This document shows, one piece after another, positions 42,191 to 50,125 of a stretch of DNA of 64,000 nucleotides; position 1 is the stretch's first letter, and every line of letters starts with the position of its first letter. Where the stretch lies: contig NZ_JBFAAI010000014.1 of NCBI RefSeq assembly GCF_040639655.1, positions 1-64,000 of the forward strand. The letters run 5' to 3'. A program made the translations under genes and the position numbers. The stretch is from Actinoplanes sp040639655 (GTDB lineage Bacteria > Actinomycetota > Actinomycetes > Mycobacteriales > Micromonosporaceae). The notes below the pieces were generated by a model, which worked only from the letters and a program-made list of their open reading frames with translations, had not been told where the DNA came from and ran no database searches.

Positions 42191-44299
42191 TCAGAGCAGG
42201 CGGCCCAGGTCGAGGAGGACCGTCTCACCGGTGCTGTCGTCGAGGCCGTCGTTGTCGGTGACCGCGTAGGTGCGGCCGTTGCCGGCCACCACGAGGCCCT
42301 CGACCTTGTCCTGCACCCAGCCGCCGTCCGCCGCGAGCAGCGGCAGCAGGTCCTTGACCAGCTTCTTCGTCACGGTCGGGGTGCCGGTCCAGGTGGCCGG
42401 TACGTCGAACGTGTAGATCCGCTTGATCGCCGCGAGGGTGCCGCGCTGGTTGTCGCGCTCGATCACGGCGAACGTGTTCGCGTCGACGGCGACCAGCTCG
42501 GACAGTCCCACCCAGCCGGTGGGCGCGATGTCCAGCGGGTAGAGCAGCCACGACCAGGTCTTGCTGACCGTGTCGTAGCGGCCGATCCGGGCGGTGTTCG
42601 CCGGGTCGCCCTTGATCGGGCGCTGGACGGCCACCCAGACGCTTCCGCCGGTCTCGGCGATGCCCTCCAGGCCGTTGCTGGTGACCGCGGCTGCCACGTC
42701 GGCGGGCAGGGGGATCTCCTCCTGCACGCGGGCGCGCGCGTCGAGGCGTACCAGAGTGTTGGCGCCTTCGACGGCCAGCCAGTAACCGCCTGCCTTGCGC
42801 ACCACCAGGCCCTCGGCGTCGTAGCCCACCGGAACTCCGTCCTTGGTCACCGTGACCGAGGAGTCGATCACGCCGTCGGTGGTGAGACCGAGGATCCGGG
42901 TCGGCGTGTAGACCGCGTCGGTGACGCTCGCCAGCCGGTCGCGACGGCCGGGAACCGCCGACAGTGCGGAGAGCGCGCCCCACGGGATGTCGTTGCGCGA
43001 GACGACCTGGTCGTTGCGGGGCGAGCCGAAGCCGTACACCTGGACGGAGCCGCGGATGCCGATCGACGGGTCCTCCTCCTCGGAGGAGACGACGAGCAGG
43101 TTCCGGGACGGGACCGCGACGACGCCCTCGGGAGCATTCGTGGTCGGCAGGAGCTGCTGGAAGCGCGGCTTGGCGGGGTTCGTCACGTCGTACACGGCGG
43201 TGAAGTTGCCGCGTTCGGAGTTGACGAACACGTAGGGGGTCCGGTTCAGGACCGCGAACGCGACGTTCTCGGCCTCGATGCCCTTGGCGTCGGAGCGCTT
43301 GTCGGGGTACTGGCCGTGGGCCGCGGCGATGTGCTCGAGGCTGTTGCCGGCGTCCCAGACGACCTTGCCGGTCCGCTTGCTGAAGACCGACCAGCCGCGG
43401 GAGCCGCCCTCGTAGTCGCCCTCGTTGGCGGTGGCGAACAGGTCGTCGGTGATCCAGGCGACGCCGTCGGGCTCCCGTTTGGCGGTGAGCGTGCCGTCGA
43501 GCGCGATGGTGTCGTCATCGAGGGTGTCGACGCCGGTGACGGTGACCGTGCCGGCGTCGATGGACCTGATCACACGGCCGGTCCTCAACGACACCACGGC
43601 CAGGTGGTTGTTCTCCTGGAGCGAGACGACAGCCTCGTCACGCGAGTTGATGCTGACGTACTCGGGCTCGGGATCGGTGGGAGCCACCTTGCTCAAACCG
43701 GACAGGTCGACCCGCGAGACCTTCCAGGTCCGGGTGTCGATCACGGCCAGCCACCCGGCCGGGGCCTGCGGGATCGCGCCGTCGTTGACGTCCTCGTCAC
43801 GCTCGTTCTCGATGGCGACCGCGATGTAGCGGCCGCTCGGCGCGACGGCGACCGAGTCGGGCTGCCCGCCCAGGTCGATCTCCCGTTTCACCACGCGGGA
43901 CGACGCGTCGATCACCACGAGCTTGCCGGACGGGTCGGTGAAGCCGGCTCGGGTGTTCACACCGGCGAGCAGCAGCCGGCCCAGGTGCGCCACCGAGGTG
44001 GGCTCGCCGCCGACCGCGAGGGTGCCGGCCGGCTTCGGCGCCGCCGGGTTGCTGATGTCCACGAACCCGAGGCGCTTGCCGGGGCTGTCGGTGTAGACGA
44101 CCGTGCGGCCGTCCTCGGTGACGGTGGAGATCTCGGCCGCCGCGGTGTCGCCGATCGACGAGTTCAGGTAGGCCGGGAACGTGGCGAGCCGGCGGAAATC
44201 TTGCGAGCGGCCGTGCGCGGCCGCCGCGGTGGGCACGGCACCCACCGCGGCCACGGCCACGACGGAGACAACCGCCGAGGTGGTACGGCGTAGAGACAT
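42191..44299 (-). CDS. Secreted phytase/esterase-like beta-propeller protein
   Basis: 702 residues from the ATG at 44299. The N-terminus is a Sec signal peptide ending near AAAAHG (residue 29). The body shows repeated beta-propeller blades (PAGTLAVGGEPTSVAHLGRL, GGQPDSVAVAPSGRYIAVA, GLSELVAVDANTFAVIERDN) and the C-terminal phytase-like domain pattern (EGLVVRKAGGYWLAVEGANT, GWVQDKVEGLVVAGNGRTYA, VTDNDGLDDSTGE). It resembles proteins named 'esterase-like activity of phytase family', often with choice-of-anchor alkaline phosphatase-like folds. It is exported; the substrate is unknown. The next gene upstream (GT87) ends 9 bp before its start. Confidence 0.8.
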   Translation of the reverse strand: MSLRRTTSAVVSVVAVAAVGAVPTAAAAHGRSQDFRRLATFPAYLNSSIGDTAAAEISTVTEDGRTVVYTDSPGKRLGFVDISNPAAPKPAGTLAVGGEPTSVAHLGRLLLAGVNTRAGFTDPSGKLVVIDASSRVVKREIDLGGQPDSVAVAPSGRYIAVAIENERDEDVNDGAIPQAPAGWLAVIDTRTWKVSRVDLSGLSKVAPTDPEPEYVSINSRDEAVVSLQENNHLAVVSLRTGRVIRSIDAGTVTVTGVDTLDDDTIALDGTLTAKREPDGVAWITDDLFATANEGDYEGGSRGWSVFSKRTGKVVWDAGNSLEHIAAAHGQYPDKRSDAKGIEAENVAFAVLNRTPYVFVNSERGNFTAVYDVTNPAKPRFQQLLPTTNAPEGVVAVPSRNLLVVSSEEEDPSIGIRGSVQVYGFGSPRNDQVVSRNDIPWGALSALSAVPGRRDRLASVTDAVYTPTRILGLTTDGVIDSSVTVTKDGVPVGYDAEGLVVRKAGGYWLAVEGANTLVRLDARARVQEEIPLPADVAAAVTSNGLEGIAETGGSVWVAVQRPIKGDPANTARIGRYDTVSKTWSWLLYPLDIAPTGWVGLSELVAVDANTFAVIERDNQRGTLAAIKRIYTFDVPATWTGTPTVTKKLVKDLLPLLAADGGWVQDKVEGLVVAGNGRTYAVTDNDGLDDSTGETVLLDLGRLL

Positions 44300-44308
44300 G
44301 CGCCCTGA

Positions 44309-45460
44309 CTACGCGATGATCTTGTCCTTCTCGTGGACTTCGGACGAACGACGGGTGCCGACGGGTGTCCAGAACAGCAGAGCCAGGCCGAACCAGACAT
44401 AAAGATTGCCGCCCAGCACGTGCAGCGGCGGCCGGGGCGCCTTCTCCCACAGCCACGTGACGTGCGAGGTCATCAGCACGTACGCGGACGCGCCCAGATA
44501 GAACCGCGGCCGGTCGGTGTCGAACATCGACAGGCACCGCACCAGCGCCGGGATGACCCACACCCAGTGGTGGATCCAGGTGACCGGACTGATCAGGCAG
44601 CTCAGGATGCCGGTGAGGGCCAGCCCGCCGAGCACGTCGTCCGGTGCCCTGGCCACCCGCCACGCCCAGGCGCCGAGGGTCAGCAGCACACACGCCACCC
44701 ACACCTTCGACTCGATCGTGTCGATCGGCAGCCGGGCCAGCAGCCCGCGTTCGGACTGGTTGGACAGGTAGTGCAGCAGGCCGACCCGGTTGGTGTCCCA
44801 GAGCGCCGACGTCCAGAACTCGCGGGACTCGTCCGGGAAGATCGCGCCGGCCAGCAGGGTGACGCCGGTGGCCGTGCCGATCGCGGTGCCGGCGGCCCGC
44901 CAGCGCCGGGTCACCAGCAGGTAGATGATGAAGACGCCCGGCGTCAGCTTGATCGCGGTGGCCAGGCCGATGCCGATACCGGCCCACCGGCGGCCCTTGG
45001 CGAGACCCAGCAGCATGTCGCCGGCCACCAGGGTCAGCAGCAGCGTGTTGACCTGACCGAAGCTGATCGTCTCGCGGACCGGCTCGAAGGACAGCGCCAG
45101 GCACCAGAAGATCAGGAACGTGAAGGCGACCGGCCAGCCCCGGCTCCGGATCAGCGGCCCGGTCATCCACCAGACCAGGAGTCCCGTGGTGATCACCGTC
45201 CCGATCGACGCCAGGATCATCACCATCAGCACGGGCAGGGCCGCCATCGGCGACATCACCAGACCGGCGAAGGGCGGGTAGGTGAAGCCGTACGGCGTAC
45301 CCGGGCGCAGGAAGTCGTAGACCATGCCGCCGTCCCGGAACCAGTACACGATCGCCCCGTGATAGACCCGGGAGTCGAAGTACGAGTTACGGAACACCGC
45401 GAGAACGATCAGGCCCACCGTGATCGACAGCAAGCCGCCGACTATCGCTTTTCGCTTCAT
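44309..45460 (-). CDS. GT87-family mannosyltransferase-like membrane protein
   Basis: 383 residues from the ATG at 45460. It has about ten membrane helices and the GT87 (DUF2029) patterns: DSRVYHGAIVYWFRDGG, YGFTYPPFAGLVMSPMA, ETISFGQVNTLLLTLVAGDM, ATAIKLTPGVFIIYLL and SPVTWIHHWVWVIPALV. The family uses polyprenyl-phosphate mannose on the outer face of the membrane (PimE, alpha-mannosyltransferases). The start lies inside the 3' end of the MptB-like gene, so they are translationally coupled. Substrate is inferred from the family. Confidence 0.85.
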   Translation of the reverse strand: MKRKAIVGGLLSITVGLIVLAVFRNSYFDSRVYHGAIVYWFRDGGMVYDFLRPGTPYGFTYPPFAGLVMSPMAALPVLMVMILASIGTVITTGLLVWWMTGPLIRSRGWPVAFTFLIFWCLALSFEPVRETISFGQVNTLLLTLVAGDMLLGLAKGRRWAGIGIGLATAIKLTPGVFIIYLLVTRRWRAAGTAIGTATGVTLLAGAIFPDESREFWTSALWDTNRVGLLHYLSNQSERGLLARLPIDTIESKVWVACVLLTLGAWAWRVARAPDDVLGGLALTGILSCLISPVTWIHHWVWVIPALVRCLSMFDTDRPRFYLGASAYVLMTSHVTWLWEKAPRPPLHVLGGNLYVWFGLALLFWTPVGTRRSSEVHEKDKIIA

Positions 45461-46808
45461 ACAGCACTTTCCACGCTAGACAACCAACGAGCACGGTCAC
45501 GACGATCGCGCCCTGCGCCTTCGTCGCCAGAGCCAGGTTGTACCCGTCGGGCAAACAGAGGACTCCGGCGACCGCGCAGGGGGCGGCCAGCCACCGGGTG
45601 TCCCGGGGCAGGGTGACCGCCAGGACGGTCAGCGGCCACAGGGCGTACCAGGGATGGAAGACCGGGGCCAGCAGCACGGTCGCGGCCAGGGCGAGGCCGG
45701 CGTGCAGCACCGGATCCCGGTCACGGGCGCGCAGCCACAGCGCCACCAGCACCGCCGCCAGGACGACCATCCCGACGATCCGGGCGCCGGTCACCGCACC
45801 CGGCACCCCGAACAGTTCCAGCGTCATCCCGACCGCCGTCGGCGGGGCCGTCCACTGCACCGACAGCCCGCTGCCGGACAGGCCCGCCACCCAGCCCAGC
45901 CCCAGGCCGGTGCCGGACGAGACGGCGGCGAGCGCGGCCACCGCTCCCCCGGCCAGCACCGCCTTGCGGGCGAGCCCCGGGAACAGCAGCGCCGCGAACG
46001 GCAGCACCACCACGGCGGTCGCCTTCACTCCGACGGCCAGGCCCAGCAGTACGCCGGCGAGCAGCGCCCGGATCGGCACCGCCACTCCGCCGGACACCGC
46101 CGCTCGGCTGGACACCGCCGCCAGCAGTCCACCGGCCAGCAGCGCGATCATCACGGCCTCGTTGTGTGCGCCCGAGATCAGATGGATCGGCACCAGCGGA
46201 CAGGCCAGGACCAGCCACACCGCGCGCTCCGGCGGGACACCGGTGTGCCGCGCGAGCCGCACCAGGCACCAGCCGAGCGCCACCACCCCCAGCACGGCGA
46301 TCCCCCGCAGCAGTGCGAAAGTCCCGGTCAGGGAACCGCCCAGCTTTGCCGCGGCCGCCGCCATCGCCAGGAACACCGGGCCGTAGGGGGCCGGGGAGGA
46401 ACGCCAGGTCGGCGCCACAGCGTCGGTCCAGGGACAACCCAGAAGACCGACACCACCGGCGTACGGGTCGAGCCCGGCCGCCAGCTGCCAGCCCTGACAG
46501 GCGTACGAGTAGACGTCATAACTGCCGAGCGGCAGGAACGGCAGCAGGGGCAGCGCCCACAGCCCGGCCGTCACGAGCGCGTGGCGCAGCGACGGAACCG
46601 CCCGCCGCCCCGCCCACCACGCACCGGTCAGCAGCAGCGTGCCGGCCAGCCAGCAGAGCGGCAGCAACACACCGTCACGTCCGGCGAGGATCGTCCGCGG
46701 CGTCACCGTCGGTTCCCACGGGCTGCTCGCCCCACCCAGCCACGCCGCCCCGGCCAGCAGCAGACTGCCTGCCAGCCCCGTGCAGCGGACGGCGATCGGA
46801 CGGGGCAT
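45387..46808 (-). CDS. MptB-like polyprenol-phosphate mannosyltransferase
   Basis: 473 residues from the ATG at 46808. About 12 membrane segments are present, with GT-C features in the first external loop: LGSYDVYSYACQGWQLAAGL, then DPYAGG, matching MptA/MptB-type alpha-1,6-mannosyltransferases. Further conserved parts are SSPAPYGPVFLAM, LISGAHNEAVMIALL and VGVKATAVVVLP. It probably extends a lipomannan-like glycolipid from polyprenyl-phosphate mannose. It overlaps the downstream GT87 gene by 74 bp and is divergent from another polytopic membrane protein 57 bp away. Confidence 0.85.
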   Translation of the reverse strand: MPRPIAVRCTGLAGSLLLAGAAWLGGASSPWEPTVTPRTILAGRDGVLLPLCWLAGTLLLTGAWWAGRRAVPSLRHALVTAGLWALPLLPFLPLGSYDVYSYACQGWQLAAGLDPYAGGVGLLGCPWTDAVAPTWRSSPAPYGPVFLAMAAAAAKLGGSLTGTFALLRGIAVLGVVALGWCLVRLARHTGVPPERAVWLVLACPLVPIHLISGAHNEAVMIALLAGGLLAAVSSRAAVSGGVAVPIRALLAGVLLGLAVGVKATAVVVLPFAALLFPGLARKAVLAGGAVAALAAVSSGTGLGLGWVAGLSGSGLSVQWTAPPTAVGMTLELFGVPGAVTGARIVGMVVLAAVLVALWLRARDRDPVLHAGLALAATVLLAPVFHPWYALWPLTVLAVTLPRDTRWLAAPCAVAGVLCLPDGYNLALATKAQGAIVVTVLVGCLAWKVLYEAKSDSRRLAVDHGGPDRSRGVP

Positions 46809-46865
46809 GCCGCAGACCCTACCGTGACAGGCTGCTACCACCGTCGTACCGGTAGGGTCGGCGGG

Positions 46866-48539
46866 ATGTGGGCCCCGCGACGGCTGGAGTGGAGCACCGC
46901 GCTTGTCGCGACCGCGCTCGGCGCGGGCTATCTGATGCTCCCGCCGATGGGCTCGGACCTGGCCGCCCAGGTCGCGCGGGCCGGGTTCTTCGCGACACAC
47001 GGGACGGTCCCGGTCGATCTCCGCTGGTACGCCGGGGTCGAACAGTTCGGCTACAGCCTGGTGTCACCGACGGTGATGGCACTGCTCGGGGTACGGGTCA
47101 CCGGGGTGCTGACCCTGGTCGCCGGGCCGGTGCTGCTGGCCGTGCTGCTGCGGCGTACCGGGGCCGTCCGGCCGGTGCCCGGCGCACTCCTGGGTGTCGC
47201 CGCCTTCGCCGGGAACCTGATCAGCGGGCGCGTGACGTACGGCCTCGGGATCTGTTTCGGACTGGCGGCCCTGATCGCGCTGACTCTGCCGGGACGCCGC
47301 GTCCGCGTCACGCTCGCCGTCATTCTCGCGCTGCTCTGCGCCGCGACAAGCCCGGTGGCGGGCCTGTTCCTGGGCCTGGCCGGAGTGGCCCTGGCCCTAA
47401 CTCCCCCCGCTGCACACCACCGCTGTCTCAGCACCCCCGAAACAACGGCCAGCGCCAGCCACCGAAACCCAGCTCCACACCACCGCTGTCTCAGCGGCGC
47501 TGAGACAGCGGTGAGCGCCGGCCGGGGGACCTGGCGCGGTGCGGGTTTGCTGGTGGCGGTGGCGGCTGCGGTGCCGCTGGCGATCACTGCGCTGCTGTTC
47601 GGGGACGGCGGGTGGATGAACATCAGCCGCACCGACACCGTGCACGCGGTGGTGACCGGGCTGGTGGTGGCGCTGTTCGTGCCGGTGCCCGCGGTTCGGA
47701 TCGGGGCGGTGCTGTCGTCAGCCGGGGTGCTGGTCGCCGCGTTGATCCACACGCCGGTGGGCCTCAACGCGACCCGGCTCGCGGTGATGTTCGCGCTGCC
47801 GGTGCTGGCCGCTTGCGCGGTGATGCCGGGCCGCGCCCGGACACCCTGGTGGGGCGTGGCCGTGGTGCTGGCCGTGATCGCCTGGTGGCAGCCACCGGTG
47901 GTGGTGAACGACGTGCGGGACATCGGCAACCCGTCGGCCGATCCGGCCTACTTCCGCCCGCTGCTGGACCGGCTGGCTGCCGAGACGCTGACCGGGCGGG
48001 TGGAGATCCCGCCGACGCGGTCCTACTGGGAGGCCGCCTCGATGGCGGAGGTCCCGCTGGCCCGGGGCTGGCTGCGGCAGGCCGACATACACCGCAACCC
48101 GCTGTTCTTCACCACCGTGCCGGGCGCGGCCGGGACCGGGGTAGAACTGACCGCGGACAGCTACCGGGCGTGGCTCGACCAGGAGGCCGTCCAGTTCGTG
48201 GCGGTACCCGGCACCGAACTCGCGTGGCCGGGCCGGCAGGAGGCCGCATTGGTGACGGGCGGGTTGCCGTACCTCAGTCTGATCTGGACCGGACCGCACT
48301 GGCGCCTCTATGCGGTGGCGTCGCCGCGGCCGATCGTCGCCGCCCCGGCCACGCTGGTCCGGCAGGACGCCGCGTCGCTCGTGCTGGACGCGCCGGCGGC
48401 CGGGGAGATCGGCGTGCGGGTACGTCATCATCGCTGGCTGACCGCCTCGGGCGGAGCGACCGTGACCGCCGACGGCGACTGGACCCGGCTCCGGGTGCCC
48501 GCCGCCGGCCGGTACACCCTGACCAGCAGCCTGTTCTAG
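46866..48539 (+). CDS. Polytopic membrane protein interrupted by an in-frame repeat
   Basis: 557 residues from the ATG at 46866. About ten membrane helices occupy residues 10-345, followed by a soluble domain (DPAYFRPLLDRLAAETLTGR, SYWEAASMAEVPLARGW, LDQEAVQFVAVPGTELAW) and a beta-sandwich-like end. The layout resembles GT-C / arabinosyl- or glycosyltransferase-like membrane proteins, but I recognise no definite family. Residues about 180-220 (HHRCLSTPET ... HHRCLSGAET) are a hydrophilic Cys/His insertion encoded by a tandem palindromic repeat and unlike the surrounding helices. It is divergent from the mannosyltransferase genes, so a role in cell-surface glycans is plausible. Confidence 0.7.
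   Translation: MWAPRRLEWSTALVATALGAGYLMLPPMGSDLAAQVARAGFFATHGTVPVDLRWYAGVEQFGYSLVSPTVMALLGVRVTGVLTLVAGPVLLAVLLRRTGAVRPVPGALLGVAAFAGNLISGRVTYGLGICFGLAALIALTLPGRRVRVTLAVILALLCAATSPVAGLFLGLAGVALALTPPAAHHRCLSTPETTASASHRNPAPHHRCLSGAETAVSAGRGTWRGAGLLVAVAAAVPLAITALLFGDGGWMNISRTDTVHAVVTGLVVALFVPVPAVRIGAVLSSAGVLVAALIHTPVGLNATRLAVMFALPVLAACAVMPGRARTPWWGVAVVLAVIAWWQPPVVVNDVRDIGNPSADPAYFRPLLDRLAAETLTGRVEIPPTRSYWEAASMAEVPLARGWLRQADIHRNPLFFTTVPGAAGTGVELTADSYRAWLDQEAVQFVAVPGTELAWPGRQEAALVTGGLPYLSLIWTGPHWRLYAVASPRPIVAAPATLVRQDAASLVLDAPAAGEIGVRVRHHRWLTASGGATVTADGDWTRLRVPAAGRYTLTSSLF
47413..47513. repeat. Tandem palindromic repeat inside the membrane-protein gene
   Basis: Two copies 63 bp apart begin with CACACCACCGCTGTCTCAGC (47413 and 47476). 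In the second copy CACCGCTGTCTCAGC (47481-47495) and GCTGAGACAGCGGTG (47499-47513) form a perfect 15-bp hairpin around GGC. In the first copy the right arm is degenerate. The frame is preserved across both. Confidence 0.9.
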
Positions 48540-48584
48540 GTGTACCTGGTCCGAGCCTCGGAGCAGAGCGGAGTGGGGCGACGC

Positions 48585-48800
48585 TCAGCTGTCGCGCGAG
48601 CGGCGGGCCTCGCGCTCGGCACGTTTGCGCTCACGCTGCTCCCGGGTGTATCGCCTCCGGTTCTCCAGGTCGCGTTTCCACTGCTCACGGGCGAACTGGT
48701 CAGCACCGTGCACGGCGCCCTTGGTCTGCGCCGGACCGATCATGGACCGGAAGAACCAGTCGTCGAAGGTGCGGTGGAACCAGGCCTTGAACCTCGACAC
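48585..48800 (-). CDS. Small highly charged protein
   Basis: 71 residues from a GTG at 48800 with GGAGG 4 nt upstream. The N-terminal part is aromatic (VSRFKAWFHRTFDDWFFRSM) and the C-terminal half is a single charged helix (EQWKRDLENRRRYTREQRER, then KRAEREARRSRDS). The length and layout suggest a small coiled-coil or nucleic-acid-binding protein. It is divergent from the OhrR-like gene and shares its operator region, so it may be part of the same regulon. Confidence 0.6.
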   Translation of the reverse strand: MSRFKAWFHRTFDDWFFRSMIGPAQTKGAVHGADQFAREQWKRDLENRRRYTREQRERKRAEREARRSRDS

Positions 48801-48817
48801 GACGCCTCCCGGGTACC

Positions 48818-48846
48818 GTTGGTGTACCAACCATTTGTACACCAAC
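48818..48846. promoter_or_regulatory. OhrR/MarR operator between divergent genes
   Basis: A perfect 10-bp inverted repeat, GTTGGTGTAC and GTACACCAAC, separated by 9 nt, lies between the starts at 48800 and 48867. Related GGTAC/TTGG half-sites flank it. It is probably the binding site of the MarR protein encoded at 48867. Confidence 0.7.
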
Positions 48847-48866
48847 GATTGGTACGCTGACCACCG

Positions 48867-49307
48867 ATGAGTGATCCGGTCGAAGACCCCCTGGCCCTGG
48901 AGCAGCAGGTCTGCTTCGCGTTGTCGGTGGCCGCCCGCGGTGTCGTGGCGATCTACCGGCCCCTGCTCGAGCCGATGGGCCTGACGCATCCGCAATATCT
49001 GGTGATGCTCGCCCTCTGGCAGCACGCCCCGCTCTCCGTACGCCGCCTCAGTGAACTGCTGCAGCTCGACCCGGGCACCCTCTCCCCGCTGCTCAAACGC
49101 CTCGAGACGATCGGGTACGTCCGCCGCGAACGGGACCCGGCCGACGAACGCAGCCTCGCCCTCACCCTGACCGGGCGCGGCCGGGCCCTCCGCGCCGAAG
49201 CCGAGAAGATCCCGCCCGCCGTGGTCGAGCGGCTCGGCATGCCGATCGAGGAGCTCCGCCGGGTGCACGAGGCACTGTCCCGGGTGATCGCCGCCGCCAA
49301 CGGCTGA
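48867..49307 (+). CDS. MarR-family regulator, OhrR-like
   Basis: 146 residues from the ATG at 48867. It has the OhrR pattern: QQVCFALSVAARGVVAIYRP with Cys16 at the position of the peroxide-sensing cysteine, then LGLTHPQYLVMLALW-type sequence (GLTHPQYLVMLALWQHAPLS), LDPGTLSPLLKRLETIGYV, and the wing DPADERSLALTLT. The protein should bind the palindrome just upstream and release it on oxidation of Cys16 by organic hydroperoxides. No ohr gene lies next to it; the divergent small charged protein is the nearest candidate target. Confidence 0.85.
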   Translation: MSDPVEDPLALEQQVCFALSVAARGVVAIYRPLLEPMGLTHPQYLVMLALWQHAPLSVRRLSELLQLDPGTLSPLLKRLETIGYVRRERDPADERSLALTLTGRGRALRAEAEKIPPAVVERLGMPIEELRRVHEALSRVIAAANG

Positions 49308-49375
49308 CACGGGCAGGTGAACCTCCGCGGCATCCATCCGCCGGCTTCGTTGAGCACGGTGGGAGGACGAGTCGG

Positions 49376-50125
49376 ATGTGGATCTGCGTCAACTGCGGTG
49401 AACGCAACATCGGAATGCCCGACGACTGTACGGTGTGCGAGCGGCCACGCCGCGCGTCGCGAGCCGCGGAGATCTGGAAACCCGAGCCGGCCGCGCCGCT
49501 CTGGATACCGGAGCCGGCCGAGCCGGAACCGCTGTCCCGGAGCCGGGTGCTGCCGGCCCTGCCGATCGTCGTCCTGATCGGCGCGCTGGCCACCGCGGCG
49601 GTGATCGGCGGTCCGCGTCTGATGGGCGCCCCGCGGCAACCGGCGGCCCCCGTCACCGCGGACCCGGTGGCGGCACCCTCGGACCCGAGCCGCGCACCGA
49701 TCCTGGAGGACGCCGCCGTCCGGCTGGTCACCGTGCACCCGGCGGTCGACGACCCGCGCGCCGCCGACGTGGCGGCCATGTTCGACACCTACTTCACCGG
49801 CATCAACGAGCGCGACTACCGGGCCGTGGCACGGGTGCTCGACCCGGCCGGGGAGCTCGACCCCGGCGTACCCGGGCAGCTGAAAGCCTTCGCCGAAGGC
49901 ACGTCGACGAGCCGCGACTCCGACGTCGTGCTGCGCCGCCTGACCTCGGCGGCGTCCGGACGGCTACGGGCCGAGGTCAGCTTCCTCAGCAGGCAGAAGG
50001 CCGGGCACGGCCCGCCGGAACGCCCCGGCGAGACCTGCACCCGGTGGGACGTCGTCTACGTGCTCACCGCCGACGGTGGCGCCTACCGCATGCTGCGGGG
50101 CGACGGCACGAACCAACCGTGCTGA
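49376..50125 (+). CDS. Zinc-ribbon membrane-anchored protein
   Basis: 249 residues from the ATG at 49376. The N-terminus is a zinc ribbon, CVNCGERNIGMPDDCTVC (two CxxC pairs, residues 4-21). A Pro-rich linker and one membrane helix (residues about 58-82, VLPALPIVVLIGALATAAVI) follow. The outer domain (residues 110-249) looks NTF2-like (MFDTYFTGINERDYRAVARV, then ETCTRWDVVYVLTADGGAYR). This arrangement is common in actinomycete membrane proteins of unknown function. Its stop codon abuts the stop of the convergent glnE (TGA followed directly by TCA). Confidence 0.65.
   Translation: MWICVNCGERNIGMPDDCTVCERPRRASRAAEIWKPEPAAPLWIPEPAEPEPLSRSRVLPALPIVVLIGALATAAVIGGPRLMGAPRQPAAPVTADPVAAPSDPSRAPILEDAAVRLVTVHPAVDDPRAADVAAMFDTYFTGINERDYRAVARVLDPAGELDPGVPGQLKAFAEGTSTSRDSDVVLRRLTSAASGRLRAEVSFLSRQKAGHGPPERPGETCTRWDVVYVLTADGGAYRMLRGDGTNQPC

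Noticed and set aside
43797..45170. Additional minus-strand frame overlapping the GT87 and phytase-like genes
   Set aside because: Arg/Gly-rich shadow frame of two well-supported membrane and secreted proteins.
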